Below, one piece after another: positions 15,411 through 23,736 of a stretch of 64,000 nucleotides of DNA; position 1 is the first letter of the stretch, and each line of letters opens with the position of its first letter. Below the pieces are notes generated by a model. It made no database searches. It had not been told where the DNA came from and saw only the letters and a program-made list of their open reading frames with translations. This DNA is from an uncultured Blautia sp. (GTDB lineage Bacteria > Bacillota > Clostridia > Lachnospirales > Lachnospiraceae): contig CALBGI010000041.1 of assembly GCA_937893675.1 (NCBI GenBank), forward strand, positions 1-64,000, given 5' to 3'. The translations under genes and the position numbers were made by a program.

Positions 15411-15973
15411 AGATAACCGATTTATCCAAAAGCTATGACGGCCGCCCTGTTCTTTCGCATATAACCCTTACCTTTGAGGACGGCGGCGTTTATGCCCTTA
15501 TGGGTACCTCCGGCAGAGGAAAAACCACCCTGCTCCACATTCTCATGGGGCTTACAAAGGCAGACAAGGGAAGTGTTTCCGGCCTGAAAAACAAACGGTT
15601 TTCTGCTGTCTTCCAGGAAAACCGGCTGTGCGATTTTCTCACCGCAGCCGAAAATATCATGGCTGTTCAAAAAAAGCCCGCTTCCGTTTCCGATATCAAC
15701 ACCATTCTGGCCGAAATCCTTCCCATGGAAGCTCTGAACCAGCCGGTGAAGGAATACAGCGGCGGTATGAAACGCCGTGTTGCCATTGCCCGGGCGCTTC
15801 TGTCCCCTTCCGACATTCTTGTCATGGATGAGCCCCTGACCGGGCTGGACGAAAAAACAAAAGCCCAGGTTATTTCCTTTATTCTCAGATACCGAAACGG
15901 ACGGACCTTGCTCTTTACCACACATCAGGAAGAAGACGTACAGCAATTCAGCGGAGAAAAGGTGCTTCTCTAG
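15407..15973 (+). CDS. ABC importer ATP-binding protein, compact
   Basis: 188 aa from a TTG that overlaps the permease stop (TTGA), with AAAGGAG upstream. Walker A is GTSGRGKTT, the signature is YSGGMKRRVAIARALL and Walker B is ILVMDEPLTGLD, with H in FTTHQEED. It powers the importer from the cytosolic side. At 188 aa it is shorter than the usual 240-260 aa; the region after Walker A and the C-terminal tail are trimmed, but all catalytic motifs are present. Confidence 0.92.
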   Translation: MKITDLSKSYDGRPVLSHITLTFEDGGVYALMGTSGRGKTTLLHILMGLTKADKGSVSGLKNKRFSAVFQENRLCDFLTAAENIMAVQKKPASVSDINTILAEILPMEALNQPVKEYSGGMKRRVAIARALLSPSDILVMDEPLTGLDEKTKAQVISFILRYRNGRTLLFTTHQEEDVQQFSGEKVLL

Positions 15974-15974
15974 G

Positions 15975-16012
15975 GAAGCGTCTTTCTCCGCTGTGCCAGA
16001 CGTCTTCTTTTT
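15975..16012 (+). terminator. Terminator of the ABC importer operon
   Basis: GAAGCGTCT and AGACGTCTTC form a stem with one bulge, followed by TTTTTT; the adjacent leftward gene ends in the same place. Confidence 0.65.
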
Positions 16013-16209
16013 TACTTTGACTTATAATACAGCATGCAGTGGCAGTACCCCTCAAAATCCGGGTCCTCTATCTGCTCCCGGAACTCCCGGCACATGCATT
16101 TATTTTCCTCTGTGCGCTCCATCCGGCAGGGGCAATAGCCGCCGGTTTGCTTCAGCCCCTCTTTGACGGTCTTGACCACTTCTTTGTTTTCATTCAGCTT
16201 TACCTTCAC
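16012..16209 (-). CDS. Small ferredoxin-thioredoxin-reductase-like cysteine protein
   Basis: 65 aa from a GTG 8 nt after AAGGAGG (a GTG three codons earlier sits inside the ribosome site). The cysteines are arranged CPC-X10-CMC-X15-CHC, as in the catalytic beta subunit of ferredoxin:thioredoxin reductase, where they hold a 4Fe-4S cluster and the redox disulfide. The family is usually about 100 aa, so this is a minimal version. No variable subunit or thioredoxin gene is adjacent; the partner is unknown. A possible minus-strand promoter is TTGCGC with TATACT. Confidence 0.75.
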   Translation of the reverse strand: MKVKLNENKEVVKTVKEGLKQTGGYCPCRMERTEENKCMCREFREQIEDPDFEGYCHCMLYYKSK

Positions 16210-16337
16210 TGTCCGCACCTCCTTTGATCAGCTTTTGATATGTGTAGTATAGCAGACCTGCCTGCGCTGGCGCAAGCGGTTGTACTTCTTCCCATTATAT
16301 GATACGATAGGGAAGTTTAGAGTACAAAGGAGGAACT

Positions 16338-17642
16338 ATGGATCAAAAAACATATCTCAAAGAATTTATCCGCTATACTGCCTTAAATATTCTGGGCATG
16401 CTGGGTCTGTCCTGCTACATTCTGGCAGACACCTTTTTTGTTTCCAGAGGCCTGGGGGCCAACGGACTGGCCGCCCTCAACCTTGCGCTCCCGGTCTACA
16501 GCGTAGTCAATGGAACCGGCCTCATGCTGGGCATGGGCGGAGCTACCAAATATTCCATTTTCCGGGGCCAGAAAAACTATGAAGCAGCCAACCGGATCTT
16601 TTCCAACACCCTGACAGCGGCCCTGTTTTTTTCGGCGCTCTACATGGGAGTCGGGCTTCTGTTTTCCGGGGAGATCGCCGCATTTCTGGGTGCGGACGCT
16701 GCGGTACACGAGATGACGGACGTCTACCTCAAGGTAGTGCTTCTGTTTTCTCCGGCCTTCATCATCAACAATATCCTCAACTGCTTTGTCCGCAACGACG
16801 GCGCGCCCAACCTCGGTATGGCCGCCATGCTCACGGGAAGCTTCTCCAACATTATTATGGATTACATTTTTATTTTCCCTCTGGGAATGGGGATGCTGGG
16901 CGCGGTTCTCGCCACAGGCTTTGCGCCTGTCATCGGGATTCTCATTCTGTCCGGTCATTTTCGGGGCAAAAAAAGCAGCATCCGGCTCTCCCTGGCAAAA
17001 CCGAAGGCTCGGCTTACCGGCGAGACGCTGGTCCTCGGCTTCCCCTCTCTGGTGACAGAGCTGTCCTCGGGCATTGTGATCATTATCTTTAACATGATCA
17101 TTTTAAGTCTCAGGGGAAATGTAGGCGTTGCCGCTTACGGCGTCATTGCCAATATCTCTCTTGTGGTGGTTTCCATTTTTACCGGCATTTCCCAGGGTAT
17201 GCAGCCGCTTTTGAGTCGTGCCTACGGGGAAAACGATGTCAGAAGCATTCCAAAAATACTCCGCTATGCCCTTGTGACGGCAAGCGGCTCTGCCCTTCTG
17301 CTCTATGGGATCATGTTCCTGTTTGCCTCTCCCATCACAGCCGTATTCAACAGCGAAGGCAATCAGGCTCTGCAGCAGATGGCGGTCGAAGGCATCAAGC
17401 TCTATTTCCTGGCAATTCCCTTTGCGGGAATGAATGTGGTTCTTTCCGTGTATTTTACCTCCACGGACAAACCGCTCCCGGCGCACATTATCTCGCTGCT
17501 GCGCGGCCTCTTGCTGATCGTGCCCATGACCTTCCTTCTGGCAGCGCTTTTTGAGCTCACAGGTGTATGGCTCGCCTTTCCGGCAACAGAAGCGGTGGTG
17601 GCTATGGTGGCAGCAGTGCTGTATCGCAAGCTCAGAGCTTAG
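16338..17642 (+). CDS. MATE family efflux transporter (second copy)
   Basis: 434 aa, twelve hydrophobic segments. MATE features include LNILGMLGLSCYILADTFFVSRGLGANGLAALNLALPVYSVVNGTGLMLGMGGA at the start and SQGMQPLLSRAYG in the second half. It resembles the MepA-like branch and is clearly distinct in sequence from the MATE protein at 4.9-6.2 kb. The promoter TTGTAC-N17-TACGAT lies 30-60 nt upstream, with a CTTCCC/GGGAAG inverted repeat over the -10 box. It ends at a palindromic repeat shared with 37.5 kb. Confidence 0.92.
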   Translation: MDQKTYLKEFIRYTALNILGMLGLSCYILADTFFVSRGLGANGLAALNLALPVYSVVNGTGLMLGMGGATKYSIFRGQKNYEAANRIFSNTLTAALFFSALYMGVGLLFSGEIAAFLGADAAVHEMTDVYLKVVLLFSPAFIINNILNCFVRNDGAPNLGMAAMLTGSFSNIIMDYIFIFPLGMGMLGAVLATGFAPVIGILILSGHFRGKKSSIRLSLAKPKARLTGETLVLGFPSLVTELSSGIVIIIFNMIILSLRGNVGVAAYGVIANISLVVVSIFTGISQGMQPLLSRAYGENDVRSIPKILRYALVTASGSALLLYGIMFLFASPITAVFNSEGNQALQQMAVEGIKLYFLAIPFAGMNVVLSVYFTSTDKPLPAHIISLLRGLLLIVPMTFLLAALFELTGVWLAFPATEAVVAMVAAVLYRKLRA

Positions 17643-17657
17643 CCTCTAAAAATTATA

Positions 17658-17747
17658 TCCGGCGGATTTGCAGCATGCTTTCCCGGCAGAGAAGCTTTGT
17701 GCGAAGCACGGCTTCCTGCGGGAAACATCTGCAAGGGTACCGCCGGA
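17658..17747. repeat. Palindromic dispersed repeat, copy 1
   Basis: About 90 bp that folds into one long hairpin: outer stem TCCGGCGG/CCGCCGGA, then TTTGCAG/CTGCAA, TTTCCCG..CAG/CTGCGGGAAA, GAAGC/GCTTC and an inner GTGC-GAA-GCAC. A-rich and T-rich flanks suit a bidirectional terminator between the convergent MATE and ABC-2 permease genes. It matches 37496-37589 in inverse orientation at nearly all inner positions, while the outer stem differs by paired changes. Confidence 0.88.
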
Positions 17748-17760
17748 ATTTTATTTTACC

Positions 17761-18531
17761 TCAGATATTTTTCTTCGAGAACAATAGCGCCGCGGCCACC
17801 TCGTCCAGAACCGCAAGCCCGATCGTGACGGCTGCCGCGGCCGCGTACTCTCCCGGCTCTGCCGCCCCTGCGAGAAGTCCCATGACCGAACCAAGTCTCG
17901 TTGGCACATAGTCCGCAAAAAACGGAAACAGGCCTGCCACATAGAAAATCCCAAACACGGCGCCCACAAAGAGCAGTACGCCCGTCTGTGCGGAGCAAAA
18001 GGCCGAAGCCAGCGGAATGAGAGACAAAAGCCACACACCCAGAAGCCAGAAGAGCAAAGCTGCCAGGGCCACATGCCCTGCAACGCTGTTGTCCCAGAAA
18101 TAAGCGTTATAGCCCCAGGTAATTCCATAACATATCAGATACCCAGCCGTCCACACACTCATCAGCAGGCCTGATTTGCAGGCTGCGATCTTCCACCTCC
18201 GCATTCCCTTTGTCACAATGGGAATGAGCGTCCCCTTCTGCACTTCCGCAGTAAAAATCCCGCCGAACATCACGATCAGCACAATCAGCAATATGGGCAG
18301 ATTCTTATAAAACTGCGTCCAGGAGGTCATCGCGTCCACCGTTACGTGGCCGACCAGAAATCCCGCCTCTGCAAGGCTTTCTGACATGGCCTGCATCATC
18401 CAGGGCGTAAGCTTTGCAACCGCCGGATTCATAATGCCGAACAGACAGAAGAGAATCAAAAGCACCAGAAATTTCCCGGAACGTACAAGCTCCATCCATT
18501 CCTTTTTTCCAAAGGCAAACAGCTGTCTCAT
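17761..18531 (-). CDS. ABC-2 type transporter permease
   Basis: 256 aa with six hydrophobic segments. The start RQLFAFGKKEWMELVRSGKFLVLLILFCLFGIMNP and the segment FGGIFTAEVQKGTLIPIVTKG are typical of ABC-2 export permeases. It overlaps the upstream ATPase gene by ATGA, so the two are translated together. The substrate is unknown; regulation by an XRE/TPR protein in the same operon suggests a stress or antimicrobial-peptide role. Confidence 0.88.
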   Translation of the reverse strand: MRQLFAFGKKEWMELVRSGKFLVLLILFCLFGIMNPAVAKLTPWMMQAMSESLAEAGFLVGHVTVDAMTSWTQFYKNLPILLIVLIVMFGGIFTAEVQKGTLIPIVTKGMRRWKIAACKSGLLMSVWTAGYLICYGITWGYNAYFWDNSVAGHVALAALLFWLLGVWLLSLIPLASAFCSAQTGVLLFVGAVFGIFYVAGLFPFFADYVPTRLGSVMGLLAGAAEPGEYAAAAAVTIGLAVLDEVAAALLFSKKNI

Positions 18532-19430
18532 TTTCCAAGCACCTCCATAAACAGATTCTCAAGCGTCGGCTCCAGCATCTCATAACGCCTTACGGCAATC
18601 CCCTGGCCTGCAATGTGCGCAAGCATCCGGATGCTTTCCGGCTCTGTCTTTTTCTCATAACGAAGCCGCAGCTCTCCCTCCTGGATCCCCCCTGGAAAAG
18701 CATTTTCAAAGCCTGCCTTATCCTCTGCTTTCACAAATTCGATTTCCAGGCCGCTTCCGCCCCTGGCACGCTTCATATCCTCAATACTTCCCTCCAGAGC
18801 AATCCTTCCGCCGTGGAGAAACGCCGCGCAGTCACAGATGCGCTCCACATCCGACAGAATATGTGTGGAGAAAACAACCGTCGTATGCTCCCTCACAGAT
18901 GTGAGGATATTCAGGATTTCCCTGCGTCCTACCGGATCCAGCGCTGAGGTGGGCTCGTCGCAGATCAAAAGCCTGGGATTCCCCAGCAACGCCTGCGCAA
19001 TGCCAAGCCGCTGTTTCATTCCTCTGGAAAAACCGTGGATCCTCTTTTTCTCGTGAAGCAGTCCCACCAAATCCAGAAGCTCTTCTGACCTCCGGCGGAT
19101 TTCTCCCTTCTCAAGCCCTGCAATGCTGCCGCACATGGCCAGGTACTCCGCAGGCGTCATAAATCCATAAAACTCCGGAACATCCGGAAGATAGCCGATA
19201 TAACGGTTTGTTTTATTTTCTCCGAAAGTCACCTTCTCGCCGCATACCTCGATCGCACCGCTGTCCGGGCGCAAAAGCCCCAGTATCATTTTCATGGTAG
19301 TGGTTTTTCCCGCGCCGTTCTCACCGATAAATCCAAACACAGAGTGCTCCGGCACCGCAAGGCTTAAATCCTTCAGCACCTTTTTCGTCCCAAATGCTTT
19401 TGACACATGGGACAGCTTTAAAATATCCAT
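18528..19430 (-). CDS. ABC-2 type transporter ATP-binding protein
   Basis: 300 aa from the ATG at 19430, which overlaps the stop of the PLDc_N gene (TAATG). Walker A is GENGAGKTTTMK, the signature is FSRGMKQRLGIAQALL (Gly-Gly replaced by Arg-Gly, common in this subfamily), Walker B is LLICDEPTSALD. The C-terminal 80 residues are the accessory domain of drug/bacteriocin-type exporters. It energises the permease encoded next. Confidence 0.93.
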   Translation of the reverse strand: MDILKLSHVSKAFGTKKVLKDLSLAVPEHSVFGFIGENGAGKTTTMKMILGLLRPDSGAIEVCGEKVTFGENKTNRYIGYLPDVPEFYGFMTPAEYLAMCGSIAGLEKGEIRRRSEELLDLVGLLHEKKRIHGFSRGMKQRLGIAQALLGNPRLLICDEPTSALDPVGRREILNILTSVREHTTVVFSTHILSDVERICDCAAFLHGGRIALEGSIEDMKRARGGSGLEIEFVKAEDKAGFENAFPGGIQEGELRLRYEKKTEPESIRMLAHIAGQGIAVRRYEMLEPTLENLFMEVLGK

Positions 19431-19639
19431 TATGCTTCCTCTTTTCCCAGAATAAAATAGAGCACAGGCCCGATGAATTCCATGCCCACAAGGCAGATGA
19501 GCACCCACATGGCTCTCGTTCCCCTTTTATAATGCTCATGTGTAAAAATATGCCACAGCGCATAGCCCAGAAGCGCAAACTGCACCACCACCAGGGGAAT
19601 CAAAAAAGGCAGCATTTCTGTCAGATTCAGATTTTCCAT
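19430..19639 (-). CDS. Small PLDc_N-type membrane protein
   Basis: 69 aa. Two hydrophobic helices separated by a basic loop (HIFTHEHYKRGTRAMW), with the phospholipase D N-terminal-like motif MWVLICLVGMEFIGPVLYFILGKEE at the end. Such small proteins are often found beside ABC-2 exporters and are thought to be accessory subunits or immunity-like proteins; the role is not established. It overlaps both neighbours by TAATG, so it is tightly coupled in the operon. Confidence 0.85.
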   Translation of the reverse strand: MENLNLTEMLPFLIPLVVVQFALLGYALWHIFTHEHYKRGTRAMWVLICLVGMEFIGPVLYFILGKEEA

Positions 19640-20757
19640 TATTGTACCTCCTGCAGCTGTTTTTTCAGCCTGATAAATTCCGGCTCCTCCTGAAGTATGG
19701 AAAAGACCGGATTGTCACAAAAGCTTCGGATGTCCTCCAGCACCAGCTTTCTGTCTCTTGGCGCATTTTCATTTACGCCCAGACCGCTGAGCTGTTTTTC
19801 CAGAAGATAAAAATAGTCGTCCCCATGAAGAAGCATTTCTTTTTCTCCCAGAAGATTCTTTATGCAGTCCGCGCATTTTTCCAGATAAAAGACCGCTTTC
19901 TTCTTATCCTGCTTCTGGCAGTACACAAGCGCCGCCCGATAATAAAACTGAAGTGCAGCGTTGGGATTCAGCTTATCCAGAGCATAAGCCTCCATCAGCT
20001 TTTCCATTCGTTCCAGGGTTGCCTCCACGCGGGAAATGTCTGCTCCGCAGATTTCCAGATACATTCCGCCCACGCCCACAAGAGACAGAAGGCTCTCATA
20101 CATGCAGAGCTGCGCATAGCCTGCTGCCTGGTCCTGTTCTCCCGTCATCAGATAGCCCTGCAAAAGCATATATTTCCGGTGCTGCGCCGTAAGCTGTGCA
20201 ACATTCTGGGCCTCTTCCAGCTCCTGTATCGCCTCTTTTCCTCTTCCCAAAATAAGATTCACCTGCGCACGCATGACAACAGTCTCTTCTCGTATCGAAA
20301 AATCTTCGCAGTTTTCCGTAATATGCCCGCAGAGCTTTAGGATCTCCTGCAAAAGCGCACTTCGCTCCTCCGGCGCAAGCATGGTGCAGTGATTCAGCCA
20401 AAGCACACATATCTGGAACAAAAACGAATAACAGGAATAATACTGCTTCACCAGTTTTTTTGTCTTTTCCAGCATCTCTGCCAACGGCTGTTCCGCAAAT
20501 CCCTGCGAAAGCTCTTTATAAAGCCGGTCAATCTGTTCCCTGGTAAGCTGCGGCTCATATCCCAAAAGCGCGTCCACAGACACATCAAAATATGCCGCAA
20601 GCTGAGGCAAAAGCATAATATCCGGTGTGCTCTGTCCCGTTTCCCATTTGGAAACCGAAGCCTTTGTCACCCCGATAAAATCCGCCACCTGTCCCTGCGT
20701 CACCTTTTTTTCGTGGCGTAGACGAATGAGATTCCCGCTGATATTCAGAAAATTCAT
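19639..20757 (-). CDS. XRE-type HTH regulator with TPR-like C-terminus
   Basis: 372 aa from the ATG at 20757 after GGGAGGCGC; the 32 in-frame codons upstream contain the promoter. Residues about 8-62 are a Cro/CI HTH (LIRLRHEKKVTQGQVADFIGVTKASVSKWETGQSTPDIMLLPQLAAYFDVSVDALLG). The rest is helical with TPR-like repeats (for example AALQFYYRAALVYCQKQDKKKAVFYLEKCADCI) that may sense a peptide or partner, as in RRNPP-like regulators. It heads the operon with the PLDc_N protein and ABC-2 exporter and presumably controls it. Confidence 0.85.
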   Translation of the reverse strand: MNFLNISGNLIRLRHEKKVTQGQVADFIGVTKASVSKWETGQSTPDIMLLPQLAAYFDVSVDALLGYEPQLTREQIDRLYKELSQGFAEQPLAEMLEKTKKLVKQYYSCYSFLFQICVLWLNHCTMLAPEERSALLQEILKLCGHITENCEDFSIREETVVMRAQVNLILGRGKEAIQELEEAQNVAQLTAQHRKYMLLQGYLMTGEQDQAAGYAQLCMYESLLSLVGVGGMYLEICGADISRVEATLERMEKLMEAYALDKLNPNAALQFYYRAALVYCQKQDKKKAVFYLEKCADCIKNLLGEKEMLLHGDDYFYLLEKQLSGLGVNENAPRDRKLVLEDIRSFCDNPVFSILQEEPEFIRLKKQLQEVQ

Positions 20758-20815
20758 AAAAAGCGCCTCCCTTTCATACGCATTCCCGTCAGCATTTCCC
20801 TGACTGGTTATGATT

Positions 20816-20844
20816 ATTATAGGCAGGCGCTCCGCAAAAAACAA
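20816..20844 (-). promoter_or_regulatory. Promoter of the HTH/ABC-2 operon
   Basis: TTGTTT and TATAAT on the minus strand with a 17-bp spacer, about 60 nt before the HTH start. Confidence 0.65.
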
Positions 20845-20893
20845 TGGAGACAAACGATATTTTGTTTTATAAAATCAACTGTCAGGAAACTTT

Positions 20894-22585
20894 CTATTTT
20901 TCCATCCCACAGGGCAAAGCCTCTTTTGCTGCCAGTTTATCTTTTGCCGCAGTCTCATAGAAGCGGTAGCCACCGGAAAAATTATAGCACTCAAATCCGT
21001 TCTGGCTGAGGATTCGGCATGCAATGTAGCTTCTGAGACCACTCTGGCACATCACATAAACCGGTTTTCCTTTTTCCAGCTCACCGATCCTCTCCCGAAG
21101 CTCGTCTACCGGAATGTTTCTGTAGCCTGCAGCATGTCCTCTCTCATATTCCCAGGGTGTGCGGGCATCCAGGAATGTCACACTTCCGTCTGCCGGAAGA
21201 CGGTCCATATCCTCCAGAAAATACTGCTTCAAATTTCCTGCTGCGATATTTTCCACCATAAATCCGGCCATGTTTACCGGATCCTTTGCCGAGGAATAGG
21301 GCGGCGCATAAGCAAGCTCCAGCTCGGTAAGCGCTAATGCGGACATCCCGGCACGAATTGCCGTTGCCAGCACATCAATGCGCTTGTCCACACCCTCGAA
21401 GCCCACGATCTGGGCGCCCAGAAGCCGGTATGTATCCTTCTCAAAAAGCACCTTCATCGTCATGATCTTGCCGCCCGGATAATAGCCTGCATGGCTGGCC
21501 GGGGAAAGGATCACCTTGTCATAGGAAATTCCGGCCTGTTTTGCCGCCTTTTCGTTGATTCCCGTGGCTGCGACAGTCATGTCAAAAATTTTCAGCACCG
21601 AAGACCCCTGAGAGCCCTTATACCGGCTGTCTTTGCCGCAGATGTTGTCTGCCGCGATCCTGCCCTGCTTGTTCGCCGGGCCGGCCAGAGAGATTAGGGT
21701 ATCCTCCCCTGTAACGAAATGCTTCACCTGAACGGCATCTCCCACGGCATAAATGTCCGGCGCCGAGGTTTCCATCCTGTCATTGACCACGATGCTGCCC
21801 TTTACGCCAAGCTTGAGGCCGGCCTCTTTTGCAAGAGTGCTCTCCGGGCTGACGCCAATGGCCAGAACCACCATATCCGCCGTCAGAGCTTCCTCTTCTT
21901 TCAGCAGAACCCTGACCTTTTCTTCTTTTTCCTCAAAGCCTTCCACGCTGTGTCCCAGCATCAGGCGGATCCCATTTTTTCGCATCTCTGCGTGGACAAA
22001 CGCCGCCATATCTTTGTCCAGAGGATTCATCACCTGCATCGGCCGCTGCACGACTGTGACGTCCATGCCCAGTTCCCGCAGATTCTCTGCCAGCTCCAGA
22101 CTGATGAAGCCGCCGCCTGCCAGAACCACGGACTGCGGATGATTTTTTTCCACAAACTCCCGGATGCGGAAGGTGTCCTCCACCGTGCGCAGCGTAAACA
22201 CCTTTTTTATTCCAACGCCGGGTAGCTTCGGCTGCACCGGATGCGCTCCCGGGGAAAGCAGCAGCTTATCATAGCTTTCCTCCCAGATCTGTCTGGTTTC
22301 CAGGTTGCACACAGATACGGTTTTCCGTTCCGGATGGATCGCCGTCACCTCATGACGTACCCGCACATCAATGTGAAATCTGGAATAAAAGCTTTCCGGC
22401 GTCTGCAAAGTCAGTTCTCCCGGATCCGTTATCACCCCTCCCACATAATAGGGAAGTCCGCAGTTCGCATAGGACACATATCCGGACCGCTCAAAAACCA
22501 CAATCTCCGCCTTCTCATCCAGTCTGCGGATCCTGGCCGCTGCCGTGGCTCCGCCGGCCACACCTCCGACAATGACAACCTTCAT
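20894..22585 (-). CDS. CoA-disulfide-reductase-like flavoprotein with C-terminal rhodanese domain
   Basis: 563 aa from the ATG at 22585 (GGAAAGGTGG upstream). The N-terminus has the FAD-binding GGVAGGATAAARIRRLDE; the redox cysteine is in SYANCGLPYYVGG near residue 43; a second Rossmann motif is VVLAGGGFISLELAENL; then a dimerisation domain. The last 90 residues are a rhodanese domain with VMCQSGLRSY. This CoADR-RHD architecture reduces CoA disulfide, CoA persulfide or polysulfide using NAD(P)H. It follows a stand-alone rhodanese gene by 1 nt, so sulfane-sulfur handling is likely. Confidence 0.93.
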   Translation of the reverse strand: MKVVIVGGVAGGATAAARIRRLDEKAEIVVFERSGYVSYANCGLPYYVGGVITDPGELTLQTPESFYSRFHIDVRVRHEVTAIHPERKTVSVCNLETRQIWEESYDKLLLSPGAHPVQPKLPGVGIKKVFTLRTVEDTFRIREFVEKNHPQSVVLAGGGFISLELAENLRELGMDVTVVQRPMQVMNPLDKDMAAFVHAEMRKNGIRLMLGHSVEGFEEKEEKVRVLLKEEEALTADMVVLAIGVSPESTLAKEAGLKLGVKGSIVVNDRMETSAPDIYAVGDAVQVKHFVTGEDTLISLAGPANKQGRIAADNICGKDSRYKGSQGSSVLKIFDMTVAATGINEKAAKQAGISYDKVILSPASHAGYYPGGKIMTMKVLFEKDTYRLLGAQIVGFEGVDKRIDVLATAIRAGMSALALTELELAYAPPYSSAKDPVNMAGFMVENIAAGNLKQYFLEDMDRLPADGSVTFLDARTPWEYERGHAAGYRNIPVDELRERIGELEKGKPVYVMCQSGLRSYIACRILSQNGFECYNFSGGYRFYETAAKDKLAAKEALPCGMEK

Positions 22586-22586
22586 C

Positions 22587-22907
22587 TTACCGTTCCACCT
22601 TTCCTCTGTAAGAACCAATCCCGCCAATATTGGTGACATTGGCATAGCCCATCTGCTCCAGCGCCATCACTGCCTGACGGCTTCTTGCGCCGCTTAAGCA
22701 ATATACGAACAACGGAGCTGCTTTATCCTTCCATATCTGCGCTGCCTTATCAATCTCCTGAAGGGGAAGATTCCTGCTGCCGGGAATCCTTCCCTGCGCA
22801 AACTCCTGGGGCGTACGCACATCCAGGAGCACCGCTCCCTGTGCAGATTCATACTGCTTCAGACTTTCGTTGATATCTGTTTTTTTCATAAATTCAAAAA
22901 GTCCCAT
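22587..22907 (-). CDS. Single-domain rhodanese (sulfurtransferase)
   Basis: 106 aa. The rhodanese fold is clear from VLLDVRTPQEFAQGRIPGSRNLPL and the active-site loop VYCLSGARSRQAV with the persulfide-forming cysteine. It moves sulfane sulfur in the cytosol. GGAGGTGCAGC precedes the ATG. It sits 13 nt after an SDR gene and 1 nt before the CoADR-like gene. Confidence 0.94.
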   Translation of the reverse strand: MGLFEFMKKTDINESLKQYESAQGAVLLDVRTPQEFAQGRIPGSRNLPLQEIDKAAQIWKDKAAPLFVYCLSGARSRQAVMALEQMGYANVTNIGGIGSYRGKVER

Positions 22908-22920
22908 GCTGCACCTCCCG

Positions 22921-23667
22921 TTAAGACCGCGCCATACCGTCTACGCTCAATACAACGCCGGTAATGTAAGAAGCTTCGTCGGATGCCAGGAATACAAACG
23001 CATTCGCAATATCCTCGGGCTGTCCCAGCCTTCTTAAAGGAATCTGTGCGATCAAAGGCTCGATCACATCCTTCGGGACCGCCTTCATCATATCTGTCTC
23101 TGTGATTCCGGGAGCCACCGCGTTGACCCGGATGCCTTTTGGCCCCAGCTCTCTTGCCAGCGAAACTGTCAGCCCGTTTACCGCAAATTTCGAGGTGGGA
23201 TATGCAATACCGCTGGCCTGTCCGCTGATGCTCACCATGGAGGAAGTGCTCAAGATCACGCCGTTTCCTCTGGCGATCATACACTCAGAGGCTGCTCTGG
23301 TTGCATTAAACACACCCTTGACATTCAGATCCATGACTCTGTCAAAATCTTCTTCCGTATATTCTGTAAAAGGGGTACTCTCTGAAAGTCCTGCATTGTT
23401 TACCAGGATGTCCACACATCCGTATTTGGAGGTTGCTTCTATAAACGCCTCCCGCACAGAGCTCAATTTTGCCAGATTCGGGCTGATTCCGGCTATGATC
23501 GAATCCGGATATTTTTCCTTCAGCTTTTCTACTGCCGCATCTGCCGACTCCTGGGAACTTGCTGTGAGGATCACCTTCGCGCCCTCTCTGAGAAATGCGT
23601 CTGCTGTTGCAAAACCAATGCCCCTGCTTCCGCCGGTAATGATCGCTACTTTATCTTTTAACCTCAT
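22921..23667 (-). CDS. Short-chain dehydrogenase/reductase (FabG-like)
   Basis: 248 aa from the ATG at 23667 after AAGGAGGT. Classical SDR motifs: cofactor loop TGGSRGIG, structural NNAG, catalytic S...YPTSK (AYPTSKFAVNG), and the C-terminal VAPGITETDM. FabG enzymes reduce 3-oxoacyl-ACP with NADPH, but being outside a fab operon and next to sulfur-transfer genes, the substrate here is open. First gene of the three-gene operon. Confidence 0.92.
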   Translation of the reverse strand: MRLKDKVAIITGGSRGIGFATADAFLREGAKVILTASSQESADAAVEKLKEKYPDSIIAGISPNLAKLSSVREAFIEATSKYGCVDILVNNAGLSESTPFTEYTEEDFDRVMDLNVKGVFNATRAASECMIARGNGVILSTSSMVSISGQASGIAYPTSKFAVNGLTVSLARELGPKGIRVNAVAPGITETDMMKAVPKDVIEPLIAQIPLRRLGQPEDIANAFVFLASDEASYITGVVLSVDGMARS

Positions 23668-23736
23668 ATGGATTACCTCCTTGTTCATTTACTGAACTTA
23701 GGATACCCCAAAAAGGAGGGTTTGTATGTGATAAAG

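Noticed and set aside
17567..17911. Protein-coding frames within the palindromic repeats (also 37312-37608)
   Set aside because: Similar peptides appear in both copies only because the DNA repeats; they overlap real genes in other frames and have no ribosome sites.
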